This document shows, one piece after another, positions 7,707-14,067 of a stretch of 19,408 nt of DNA. Positions within the stretch are counted from its first letter, which is position 1; each line of letters begins with the position of its first letter. The notes under the pieces are model-generated. The model was not told where the DNA came from and made no database searches. It saw only the letters and a list, made by a program, of their open reading frames with translations. This DNA comes from a bacterium (GTDB taxonomy: Bacteria; UBA9089; UBA9088; JAGUXG01): assembly GCA_030018505.1 (NCBI GenBank), contig JASEHO010000008.1:1-19408 (forward strand). Reading direction: 5' to 3'. Made by a program: the position numbers and the translations under genes.

Positions 7707-8915
7707 TTACTCAAACAGGTCAGAAAAAAAGTTCTTCATCCCTCTTCCTATCTTATTTATCGGATTTGCCGGCAGATGCCTTGTCTGATTCTTTATACCA
7801 TAGACCAAAAGCCCGGTAGCTACAGCATAGACAGGGGAATCAACTGTTTCAGAAAGACCTATAAGATTCATCGGTTTGCCAATTCTAACAGGCATATTAA
7901 AGACTTGCTGTCCAAGATCAGCTATACCTGAGAGCAAGGCGCCCCCTCCTGTCAAAACCACCCCAGCCTTTAAGCCCTTAACCCCCTTCATTTCAGCTTT
8001 TAAGAGAAGAAAAATCTCCTCCATCCTCTCTTCTATTATGCCAGCAATAGCGGCCCCTGGAAATTTTTGTGGTTTTCCATCACCGAGGGATACGCCCTCT
8101 ACCTCTTCTCCCTCTTCTACCAAAGATGCCAGACAAGAACCGGCACTAATCTTTATCTTTTCTGCCTCTACAAAGGATGTTCTAAGACCTACAGAAATAT
8201 CTGTGGTAATATGGCTGCTGCCAACAGGAAGGCTAAAGGTATAATGAAGATTCCCATCTATAAAGATAGCCATATCTGTGGTATCCCCACCAATATCTAT
8301 CAGACTAACCCCAAGTTTTTTCTCATCATTAGATAGAACTGAGTGACTTGCCGCCAATAATCCCAAAACAGGAGAACCAGTTGGCTCATACCCACTTTTT
8401 TCTACACATCTTATAAGGTTTTTGATGACAGTGGCTGTGGCAGTGACAATATAGACATCACACTCAAGCTTTATGCCATACATACCGCTTGGATCTTCTA
8501 TGCCAGTCTGGCCATCAAGCTTATACCCTTGTGGAAGGCTATGAAGTATCTCTGTTCCACCCGGAAGGCTTATCATCTTTGCTGTTTCAATCACCCTGTT
8601 TACATCCTGTCGGGTTATCTCCCTTCCCTTGCTTATAGTAATCACACCCGGGTTGCTTGTGCCCTTTGCAGATTTACCCGACATCCCAACCACGACATTC
8701 TTTATAGACTGTCCTACTACAAGCTCTACCTTGCTCATAGCCAACTCAATAGCAGAGATAGCAGTATTTATGTTTGAGACTATGCCGTGATGAAGCCCGG
8801 AGCAAGGTGCAATTCCAACACCTATAACCTCTATCTTCTCTTCCTTTGTCTTTCTCCCGGCACAAGCACAGACCTTCGTTGTTCCAAGATCAAGCCCAAC
8901 AATCAAATTTGACAC
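7707..8915 (-). CDS. ftsA: Cell division protein FtsA
   Basis: 402 residues, an actin/Hsp70-fold ATPase that tethers FtsZ filaments to the membrane and recruits the divisome. Visible motifs are phosphate-1 GLDLGTTKVC (7-16), phosphate-2 DIGGDTTDMAIF (about 216-227) and the adenosine loop LTGGGALLSG (about 322-331). The C-terminus GRGMKNFFSDLFE is a short amphipathic helix of the kind FtsA uses to bind membrane. The start is GTG at 8915, with no Shine-Dalgarno; a TTGACA/TAAAGT promoter places the transcript start at about the GTG. ftsZ is usually the next gene, but here nfeD follows and no ftsZ occurs in the window. Confidence 0.93.
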   Translation of the reverse strand: MSNLIVGLDLGTTKVCACAGRKTKEEKIEVIGVGIAPCSGLHHGIVSNINTAISAIELAMSKVELVVGQSIKNVVVGMSGKSAKGTSNPGVITISKGREITRQDVNRVIETAKMISLPGGTEILHSLPQGYKLDGQTGIEDPSGMYGIKLECDVYIVTATATVIKNLIRCVEKSGYEPTGSPVLGLLAASHSVLSNDEKKLGVSLIDIGGDTTDMAIFIDGNLHYTFSLPVGSSHITTDISVGLRTSFVEAEKIKISAGSCLASLVEEGEEVEGVSLGDGKPQKFPGAAIAGIIEERMEEIFLLLKAEMKGVKGLKAGVVLTGGGALLSGIADLGQQVFNMPVRIGKPMNLIGLSETVDSPVYAVATGLLVYGIKNQTRHLPANPINKIGRGMKNFFSDLFE

Positions 8916-8921
8916 AGCATA

Positions 8922-8951
8922 ACTTTACAATAAATTTGGATGGTATGTCAA
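8922..8951 (-). promoter_or_regulatory. Promoter for ftsA, leaderless spacing
   Basis: On the minus strand TTGACA (8951-8946), an 18-bp spacer and TAAAGT (8927-8922). Only six bases separate the -10 box from the GTG start of ftsA at 8915, so the transcript would begin at or next to the start codon. Confidence 0.55.
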
Positions 8952-9047
8952 CAGATTTTGTTGAAAAAGAGGGGGATTGTCGTCTCTAATCTTTGGTTCT
9001 TAAGCCTTATCTGTTGTTTTGCTAAAAGTCAGGGAAGATGTTTCTAT

Positions 9048-9077
9048 TTGACAATTATTTATCAAAGATTATAGACT
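9048..9077 (+). promoter_or_regulatory. Promoter for tRNA-Ile
   Basis: TTGACA at 9048-9053, an 18-bp spacer and TAGACT at 9072-9077. The expected transcript start is about five bases before the tRNA at 9089, the normal arrangement for a tRNA promoter. Confidence 0.6.
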
Positions 9078-9088
9078 ATATCTGATTT

Positions 9089-9165
9089 GGGCCTATAGCT
9101 CAGTTGGTTAGAGCGCACGCTTGATAAGCGTGAGGTCAGTGGTTCGAGACCACTTAGGCCCACCA
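9089..9165 (+). tRNA. tRNA-Ile (anticodon GAT)
   Basis: A complete cloverleaf. The acceptor stem GGGCCTA pairs with TAGGCCC, the D arm contains AGCTCAGTTGGTTAGAGC, the anticodon stem-loop CACGC-TTGATAA-GCGTG has anticodon GAT, the T arm contains GGTTCGAGACC, the discriminator is A and CCA is encoded (9163-9165). It decodes AUU and AUC. It stands alone rather than inside an rRNA spacer, where tRNA-Ile(GAT) is often found. Confidence 0.97.
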
Positions 9166-9184
9166 ATTCTCATTTTGACCACAT

Positions 9185-9209
9185 TTGACCAGCAGGTCGA
9201 AGGTTTTTT
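9185..9209 (+). terminator. Weak terminator-like hairpin after the tRNA
   Basis: GACC (9187-9190), a four-base loop and GGTC (9195-9198), flanked by TT/AA pairs, are followed five bases later by six T residues (9204-9209). The stem is short and the offset is unusual. Confidence 0.3.
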
Positions 9210-9224
9210 GTAGCTTTCATTTTC

Positions 9225-9253
9225 TTGACATATTTAGCAAATAGTGATATATT
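9225..9253 (+). promoter_or_regulatory. Strong promoter for the Cys-rich gene and pilT cluster
   Basis: A perfect TTGACA (9225-9230), exactly 17 bp, then TATATT (9248-9253), a 5/6 match to the -10 consensus. The predicted transcript start is near 9260, leaving about 8-10 bases before the ATG at 9269. It is the only clear promoter seen for the plus-strand gene train. Confidence 0.65.
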
Positions 9254-9268
9254 TATTTATACAAAATT

Positions 9269-9445
9269 ATGGAAAAGAGATGTTGTGATGTTCGGGGGTG
9301 TCCAGCAAGCTATTACTTAACTTGTGATGCCTATAAAGAAGAAAAAAACTGCTTTGAAATAGAAGCGGAAATTCCCTGTTGTAAAAGGCAACAGGCTTGC
9401 ACAGAATGTAATATTTATAGGAAACTGAATAATGGCGAAGATTGA
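9269..9445 (+). CDS. Small Cys-rich protein, unknown function
   Basis: 58 residues, beginning MEKRCCDVRGCPASYY, with nine cysteines (5, 6, 11, 19, 28, 37, 38, 44, 47), or 15% Cys. The pattern CxxxxCPASYYxxCxAY followed by CC...CxxC suggests a small metal- or Fe-S-binding fold, or a disulfide-stabilised one; there is no signal peptide. I do not recognise a named family. The frame is supported by a good promoter (9225-9253) and by its 14-bp overlap with the start of pilT (ATG 9432, stop 9443-9445), which suggests coupled expression with the twitching ATPase. No Shine-Dalgarno precedes its ATG. The coding call rests on context and composition, not on a recognised homologue. Confidence 0.65.
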   Translation: MEKRCCDVRGCPASYYLTCDAYKEEKNCFEIEAEIPCCKRQQACTECNIYRKLNNGED

Positions 9446-10508
9446 CGATTACTTAAGGGAGTTGTTGGATAAAAAGGGTTCAGATCTTCATATTAGGGCA
9501 GGTGAACCTCCTATTCTAAGAGTTAATGGAAGGCTCATGAAGGCTCAGATGCCAATCCTCTCAAGTAATGATACCAAGAATGTTCTTTTTGAGATACTTA
9601 ATGAGGAGAGAAAGAGTATCTTTGCAGAGACAAGGGAGTTGGATGTTGCTTATACACCACAAGGTTGGGAAACAAGATTTAGGGTTAATATTTACTGGCA
9701 ACAGAATAATGTTGGAGCGGCAATTAGGGCTATTCCGCTTAAGATTCCTACAGTTGAAGAGCTTGAACTTCCCATTATCTTGAAAGATCTTGCCTTAAAA
9801 CCCCGAGGCATGATTTTAGTGACAGGTCCAACTGGCTCTGGAAAGTCAACCACCCTGGCGGCAATAGTTAATCATATAAATCAGAGCAGAAGATGCAATA
9901 TTATCACCATTGAAGACCCTGTGGAATTTATCTATAAAGACGACCTTGCCTCTATAAATCAAAGGGAGTTAGGTGTTGATACAAGATCTTTTGCTGAAGC
10001 CTTAAAGCATGTTACAAGGGAAGACCCAGATATTATTTTAGTAGGTGAGCTAAGGGACTTGGAGACAATAGGCGCGGCAGTCACTGCTGCTGAGACCGGT
10101 CAGTTAGTTCTTACAACCCTGCACACTACAGATGCTGTCCAGACAATAGATAGAATTATAGATGTCTATCCCCCTGACCAACAGACCCAGATAAGGGCAC
10201 AACTTTCAATGACCATTCAAGCTGTTCTCTCTCAAACACTACTTATTAAAGCAGATGGAAGAGGAAGGGCTGCCGCTACAGAGCTATTGATAGCCAATAC
10301 CGGCGTAAGAAGCTTGATACGGACAGGCAAAAGTCACCAGATTTACTCCATCATTCAGGGTGGAGGAAAGTTTGGTATGCATACCTTGGATCAATCCCTG
10401 CTCTCTTTGTGTAGAAGAGGCGTGGTCAGTTATGCTGAGGCAATCCAAAAGACATCAAATCCTACAGAATTTGAGCAAAGGGCACAAAGAATGGGGGTAT
10501 CATTGTAA
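9432..10508 (+). CDS. pilT: Twitching motility ATPase PilT, copy 1
   Basis: 358 residues, the normal PilT length. The N-terminal PAS-like domain contains the signature KKGSDLHIRAGEPP. The ATPase core has Walker A GPTGSGKST (132-140), the Asp box IITIEDPVEFIY (157-168), Walker B DPDIILVGELRD (198-209) and the His box TLHTTDAVQTIDRIID (229-244). PilT hexamers power retraction of type IV pili from the cytoplasmic side. It overlaps the Cys-rich gene upstream. Its stop codon TAA (10506-10508) lies within the target duplication of a mobile element; without that element the second pilT would start 12 nt further on. No pilus structural genes are in the window. Confidence 0.93.
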   Translation: MAKIDDYLRELLDKKGSDLHIRAGEPPILRVNGRLMKAQMPILSSNDTKNVLFEILNEERKSIFAETRELDVAYTPQGWETRFRVNIYWQQNNVGAAIRAIPLKIPTVEELELPIILKDLALKPRGMILVTGPTGSGKSTTLAAIVNHINQSRRCNIITIEDPVEFIYKDDLASINQRELGVDTRSFAEALKHVTREDPDIILVGELRDLETIGAAVTAAETGQLVLTTLHTTDAVQTIDRIIDVYPPDQQTQIRAQLSMTIQAVLSQTLLIKADGRGRAAATELLIANTGVRSLIRTGKSHQIYSIIQGGGKFGMHTLDQSLLSLCRRGVVSYAEAIQKTSNPTEFEQRAQRMGVSL

Positions 10509-10513
10509 AAACC

Positions 10514-10668
10514 GTAACTACTTACCTGGGAGTGAAGAAAAAGGGAATTCATTGCAAAATTATCAATGAGCAATTAACAATGGAGAATAGGAATAATTTT
10601 AAAATGCTAATTTAGGATTGTTTAATTTTACATTTTACATTGAATCTTCATAAGGCTTAAAGTGTTAC
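10514..10668 (+). mobile_element. IS66-like MITE, copy 1
   Basis: 155 bp non-coding element between the two pilT genes. Ends are GTAACTACTTACC and the inverted form of GTAACACTTTA. The flanks TAAAAACC (10506-10513) and TAAAAACT (10669-10676) agree at seven of eight positions, consistent with an 8-bp target duplication. It shares a 32-bp core (10545-10576) with the copies at 12266 and 13878 and, like them, contains ATTTTACATTTTACATTG near its right end. Confidence 0.82.
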
Positions 10669-10683
10669 TAAAAACTTAATAAA

Positions 10684-11760
10684 ATGGCTATTGAGAAACT
10701 TTTAGAGGTAATGTTGAAAAAGGGGGCTTCGGACCTCCATATAAAATCTGGTGCACCACCCTTAATCAGGCTACACGGAGACCTTCTTCAATTAAAGGAG
10801 ATAAGGCCCCTGACTATTGATGAGGCAGAAAAACTCTCCCTCTCTCTCTTGACAGATTCCCAGAGGAAAAGGTTTAGAGAGGAGATGGCCCTTGACCTCT
10901 GCGTAGATATACCAGGCTTAGCCAGGTTCCGAACACATCTATTTTCTCAGCAAAGGGCAGTATCTTCGGTCTTTCGGGCTATTCCTTATGAGATTCGGAC
11001 AGTAGATCAGCTTAATGTTCCTGCATCTGTAAAGAGTCTTTGCACAAGACCGAGGGGTTTAATCTTGGTTACTGGGCCAGCCTCTTCTGGAAAGTCAACT
11101 ACACTGGCTGCCCTTGTAGATTTTGTTAATGAAAATACAGGCTCTCATATTGTTACTATTGAGGATCCAATAGAATTCATCCATCCTTGTAAGAGATCGC
11201 TTATCAATCAAAGGCAGATAGGCTCTGATACTTTGGGTTTCAAAGAGGCATTAAAGCATGTCTTTCGTCAGGACCCAGATATAATCCTAATTGGAGAGAT
11301 GAGAGACTTAGAGACAATCCAGACAGCGATTACAGCCGCAGAGACTGGACACTTAGTCTTTGGCACACTCCATACCCCTGATGCCACTCAAACAATTGAT
11401 AGAATCATTGATGTCTTTCCTCCATATCAGCAACAGCAGATCAGGATTCAGGTCTCGGCAAACCTTCAAGGAATACTATCTCAGATTCTGGTAAAGAGGG
11501 CTGATGGAAATGGACGGGTAGCGGCATTTGAGGTGCTTATTGCTGTGCCTGCTGTCAGAAACCTTATAAGGGAGGGAAGGACATTTCAGATTCCATCATT
11601 CTTACAAGTTGGAAGGAGGCAGGGGATGATCTCCTTAAACCAATCCCTTATTGACCTTTCAAAGGAAGGGATTATTAAACCAGAGGAGGCAATAGCCAAA
11701 GCAACAGATGTCTCTGAGCTTACCGCTGTCTTGACAGGAGGAGAAGAGACACCAAAATGA
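10684..11760 (+). CDS. pilT: Twitching motility ATPase PilT, copy 2
   Basis: 358 residues, a clear paralogue of the gene just upstream. It keeps KKGASDLHIKSGAPP, the Asp box VTIEDPIEFIH, Walker B DPDIILIGEMRD and the His box TLHTPDATQTIDRIID. Walker A reads GPASSGKST (131-139) instead of the usual GPTGSGKST; the essential Gly-Lys-Ser-Thr is intact, so ATPase activity is expected. The enzyme would act as a second retraction motor or a PilU-like accessory ATPase. No Shine-Dalgarno precedes ATG 10684, which fits an ancestral start coupled to pilT copy 1 before the mobile element separated them. Its stop overlaps the next gene by four bases (ATGA). Confidence 0.92.
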   Translation: MAIEKLLEVMLKKGASDLHIKSGAPPLIRLHGDLLQLKEIRPLTIDEAEKLSLSLLTDSQRKRFREEMALDLCVDIPGLARFRTHLFSQQRAVSSVFRAIPYEIRTVDQLNVPASVKSLCTRPRGLILVTGPASSGKSTTLAALVDFVNENTGSHIVTIEDPIEFIHPCKRSLINQRQIGSDTLGFKEALKHVFRQDPDIILIGEMRDLETIQTAITAAETGHLVFGTLHTPDATQTIDRIIDVFPPYQQQQIRIQVSANLQGILSQILVKRADGNGRVAAFEVLIAVPAVRNLIREGRTFQIPSFLQVGRRQGMISLNQSLIDLSKEGIIKPEEAIAKATDVSELTAVLTGGEETPK

Positions 11761-12269
11761 AAATAGGCGTTGTGAGCGATTCTCACAAAAACTTAGTCTA
11801 TCTTAGAAAAGCGATTGAACTTATAATAGAAAAAGGGGCAGAATATATTATCCATTTGGGAGATGATTATCAGGATGCTGAAATTTTGAGTGAATATCCA
11901 ATTAAAGGCTTGAGGGTTCCTGGGGTCTTCTGCCCTGAATACCTTGATAAAAGCGTCAAAAACAGAGTAATTGAGGAGATTTCGGCAGTAAAGATTCTTA
12001 TCACCCATACCATTTTCTCTCACAAGAACGACCAGAAGGAAGATTTAGTTCCAGAAGATGTAATAAAGAATAAAGAGGTTGATTTAGTCCTCTTTGGTCA
12101 CACCCATCTTTATGAGATAAAGAAAGAAGAGGGTGTTCTCTGTTTTAACCCCGGTCACCTTCAAGAGATAATGACAAAGGGAAGGTCTGCAACCTTTGGA
12201 ATTGTCACTATCAAAAATAAAGAGATTACTTGCGAAGTCTTTGATCTTTCTGACAATAAATTATTGTAA
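11757..12269 (+). CDS. YfcE/MJ0936-like metallophosphoesterase
   Basis: 170 residues of the calcineurin-like phosphoesterase fold, YfcE type: DSH (Asp8-His10), GDD (35-37), THT with His84 and GHTH (114-117) form the di-metal site, followed by NPG (131-133). The usual GN(H/C) motif is replaced by GVF (56-58), so the metal-bridging Asn is absent; activity may be altered. Family members hydrolyse phosphodiesters in the cytoplasm. It is translationally coupled to pilT copy 2 through ATGA. Its stop codon TAA (12267-12269) is made by the first bases of a mobile element, so the original C-terminus may have been different. Confidence 0.82.
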   Translation: MKIGVVSDSHKNLVYLRKAIELIIEKGAEYIIHLGDDYQDAEILSEYPIKGLRVPGVFCPEYLDKSVKNRVIEEISAVKILITHTIFSHKNDQKEDLVPEDVIKNKEVDLVLFGHTHLYEIKKEEGVLCFNPGHLQEIMTKGRSATFGIVTIKNKEITCEVFDLSDNKLL

Positions 12270-12431
12270 CTATTTACCTGGGAGCAAAGCAAACCAAGTA
12301 AAAATGGAATTCATTGCAAAATTATCAATGAGCAATTAGCAATTAATTTTTGAAGAAGAGGAATAATTTTAAGATGCTAATTGCTAATTTTACATTTTAC
12401 ATTGAACTTCTTCAGATGAGTAAAGTGTTAC
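12266..12431 (+). mobile_element. IS66-like MITE, copy 2
   Basis: 166 bp non-coding element between the phosphoesterase and rpsT. Ends are GTAACTATTTACC and the inverted form of GTAACACTTTACTC. The 32-bp family core is at 12307-12338. The flanks AAATTATT and ATTTTATC agree at only five of eight positions, so the target duplication has decayed or is not provable. Its first bases provide the TAA stop of the upstream gene. Confidence 0.8.
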
Positions 12432-12444
12432 ATTTTATCCTATG

Positions 12445-12468
12445 ACTATACACTCAACACTATACACT
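12445..12468. repeat. Short direct repeat upstream of rpsT
   Basis: ACTATACACT occurs at 12445-12454 and again at 12459-12468, a 14-bp period, just before the Shine-Dalgarno of rpsT. Compare the 14-bp repeat at 5986-6013. Confidence 0.6.
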
Positions 12469-12486
12469 AATTTAAGGAGGTAAATT

Positions 12487-12750
12487 ATGGCAAAGAAGAG
12501 TCTTTCTGTTCTCAAGGCAAATAGGCAGAATATAAAGAGGGCATCAAGGAATAAGTCTATAAAGTCTGAGATAAAGACCTATATCAAGAAGACAGGGGAA
12601 GCTGTCCTTGATAAGGATAAAGAAAAGGCAAATGAGCTGTTAGGGATCACTCAGAAGAAGCTCGACAAGGCAGCAAAGAAGAGAATAGTCCATCCAAATA
12701 AGTCTGCGAGATATAAGTCAAAGTTAGCCAAAAAGGTTTCTGCTCTATAA
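12487..12750 (+). CDS. rpsT: 30S ribosomal protein S20
   Basis: 87 residues, highly basic and helical, with the S20 pattern: SVLKANRQNIKRASRNKSIKS near the N-terminus, a middle KAN-ELL stretch and IVHPNKSARYKSKLAKKVSAL at the end. S20 binds 16S rRNA early in assembly of the small subunit. AAGGAGG lies at 12474-12480, six bases before the ATG, the clearest ribosome binding site in this half of the window. The next gene, scpA, starts on the base after its stop codon. Confidence 0.95.
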   Translation: MAKKSLSVLKANRQNIKRASRNKSIKSEIKTYIKKTGEAVLDKDKEKANELLGITQKKLDKAAKKRIVHPNKSARYKSKLAKKVSAL

Positions 12751-13404
12751 ATGCATGTCCATCAGCCTACTTTTGTGGGTCCGGTTACCGAGTTACTTGA
12801 CCTTTCTAAAAAGAATGGGGTTGATATCTTAAAGATAAGGCTTTCAGAGATAACCTCAGACTATCTTGCAGGTCAGCAGAATATCAATGAAATTGGGCAG
12901 TTTTTGGTAATAGTAAGCGCACTTTGCTTCCTGAAATCCCAGAGGCTCCTTTTTGAAGAGACTGAGTCTTTCGAAGAAGAGGCTACTTTCTTTCAGGATA
13001 TTGAAGATTATAAACTCCATAAAGAGGCCAGTTTATGGTTTTCGGATAAACTTGAATTTAGTGATAATATCTTCTTTAATATACCTGCCGTGGATGATGA
13101 GCAAGAAAAGGAGATAGAAGTATCCCTATCCAACCTTATCCTTCATGTAACTGAAATATTCTTATCAAAGGAAGAAAAAGGGGAGATTATAATTGATGAA
13201 ATGCGGGTCTCAGAGAAGATAGAGGAGATAATAAAGAGGCTTGCCGAGATTAAAAGGATAAGTTTTATAAACCTCATTGCTAATCTGAGAGACAGAATAG
13301 AATTGGTTGTAACCTTTCTTGCCTTACTTGAGATGGTGAGAAGTGAGCTTATTAGGGCTGTTCAGTATAAACCATTTGCTCCTATATGGATAATCAGAAG
13401 ATAA
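12751..13404 (+). CDS. scpA: Segregation and condensation protein A
   Basis: 217 residues, the kleisin subunit that links SMC heads in the bacterial condensin. The N-terminal block FVGPVTELLDLSKKNGVDILKIRLSEIT corresponds to the family's FxGPLDLLLxLI...DIxDIxIxxIT, and SALCFLKSQRLLF to the KSRxLLP block; the C-terminal winged-helix region contains FINLIANLRDRIELVVTFLALLEMVR. The length is close to the usual 220-260. The ATG follows the rpsT stop with no gap (TAAATG), so translation is probably coupled. The end overlaps scpB by 19 bp. No smc gene is in the window. Confidence 0.9.
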   Translation: MHVHQPTFVGPVTELLDLSKKNGVDILKIRLSEITSDYLAGQQNINEIGQFLVIVSALCFLKSQRLLFEETESFEEEATFFQDIEDYKLHKEASLWFSDKLEFSDNIFFNIPAVDDEQEKEIEVSLSNLILHVTEIFLSKEEKGEIIIDEMRVSEKIEEIIKRLAEIKRISFINLIANLRDRIELVVTFLALLEMVRSELIRAVQYKPFAPIWIIRR

Positions 13405-13910
13405 AGGCAATCATAGAGGCTTTAGTCTTTGCCTCTCCTGAGCCACTTACGATAAAGAAAATAACAGATATTCTTTCCGAGAGGGAGTCTGTTGTCAAGG
13501 AGGCTATCTTTGGTCTGCAGAACGACCTTATTCTTCGCGGCATAGAGCTTGTCTATGTGGCTGGAGGATGGAGGCTCCAAACAAGACCAGAGTTTTCTGA
13601 GTGGATAAAAAGATTAAAACCAACCAAAAAGATAAAACTTACCAAGCCATCCCTTATCACTCTATCCATCATTGCCTATAAACAACCAGTTACAAAACAA
13701 GAGGTGGAGGTTGTCCGTGGGGTGAATAGTGATGGACCAATAGAACATCTGATGAATCTTGGGCTTGTTGAAATAGCAGGTCAAAAAAAGGCACCAGGCA
13801 ACCCATATCTATACAGGACAACAAAGAAATTTTTGTCTCTGCTTGGTCTTGGCGATATAGGAGCACTGCCGAGAATAGTAACACTTTACTCATCTGAAGT
13901 AACCGAGTAA
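13386..13910 (+). CDS. scpB: Segregation and condensation protein B
   Basis: 174 residues, two winged-helix domains, partner of ScpA in the SMC complex. Diagnostic blocks are IEALVFASPEPLTIKKI, YVAGGWRLQTRPEF, LSIIAYKQPVTKQEVEVVRGV and PGNPYLYRTTKKFLSLLGL. The last ten codons (VTLYSSEVTE) and the stop lie inside a mobile element (13878-14055). Reading straight from the left target site into the right flank gives ATA GAA AAT GTT TAG, so before insertion the protein probably ended in ...LPRIENV, at 167 residues. The conserved core is untouched, so function is probably kept. Confidence 0.92.
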   Translation: MDNQKIKAIIEALVFASPEPLTIKKITDILSERESVVKEAIFGLQNDLILRGIELVYVAGGWRLQTRPEFSEWIKRLKPTKKIKLTKPSLITLSIIAYKQPVTKQEVEVVRGVNSDGPIEHLMNLGLVEIAGQKKAPGNPYLYRTTKKFLSLLGLGDIGALPRIVTLYSSEVTE

Positions 13911-14055
13911 AGTTCAATGTAAAATGTAAAATTAGCAATTAGCATTTTAAAATTATTTCTCTTCTTCATTGTTAATTGCTAATTGCTCATTGATAATTTT
14001 GCAATGAATTCCATTTACATGGTTGTTGTTTCACTTCAGATGGGTAAATAGTTAC
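13878..14055 (-). mobile_element. IS66-like MITE, copy 3 (best preserved)
   Basis: 178 bp element in the opposite orientation to the other two copies. The outer 25 bp of the two ends match at about 21 positions as inverted repeats, with the shared words GTAAC, TTAC and CATCTGAAGT. It is flanked by perfect direct repeats CGAGAATA (13870-13877 and 14056-14063; nine bases if the ambiguous G is counted). The 32-bp family core is at 13980-14011. An internal inverted repeat of TTAGCAATTA-type sequence would fold the transcript into a hairpin. GTAA ends with 8-bp duplications are typical of the IS66 family. No transposase is encoded. Confidence 0.88.
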
Positions 14056-14067
14056 CGAGAATAGAAA

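Noticed and set aside
7876..8244. 122-codon plus-strand reading frame opposite ftsA
   Set aside because: A shadow of ftsA: no family match, low-complexity composition and no start signals.
12445..12468. TATACACT repeats as a promoter for rpsT
   Set aside because: -10-like words are present, but no convincing -35 at 16-18 bp, so transcription probably continues from upstream.
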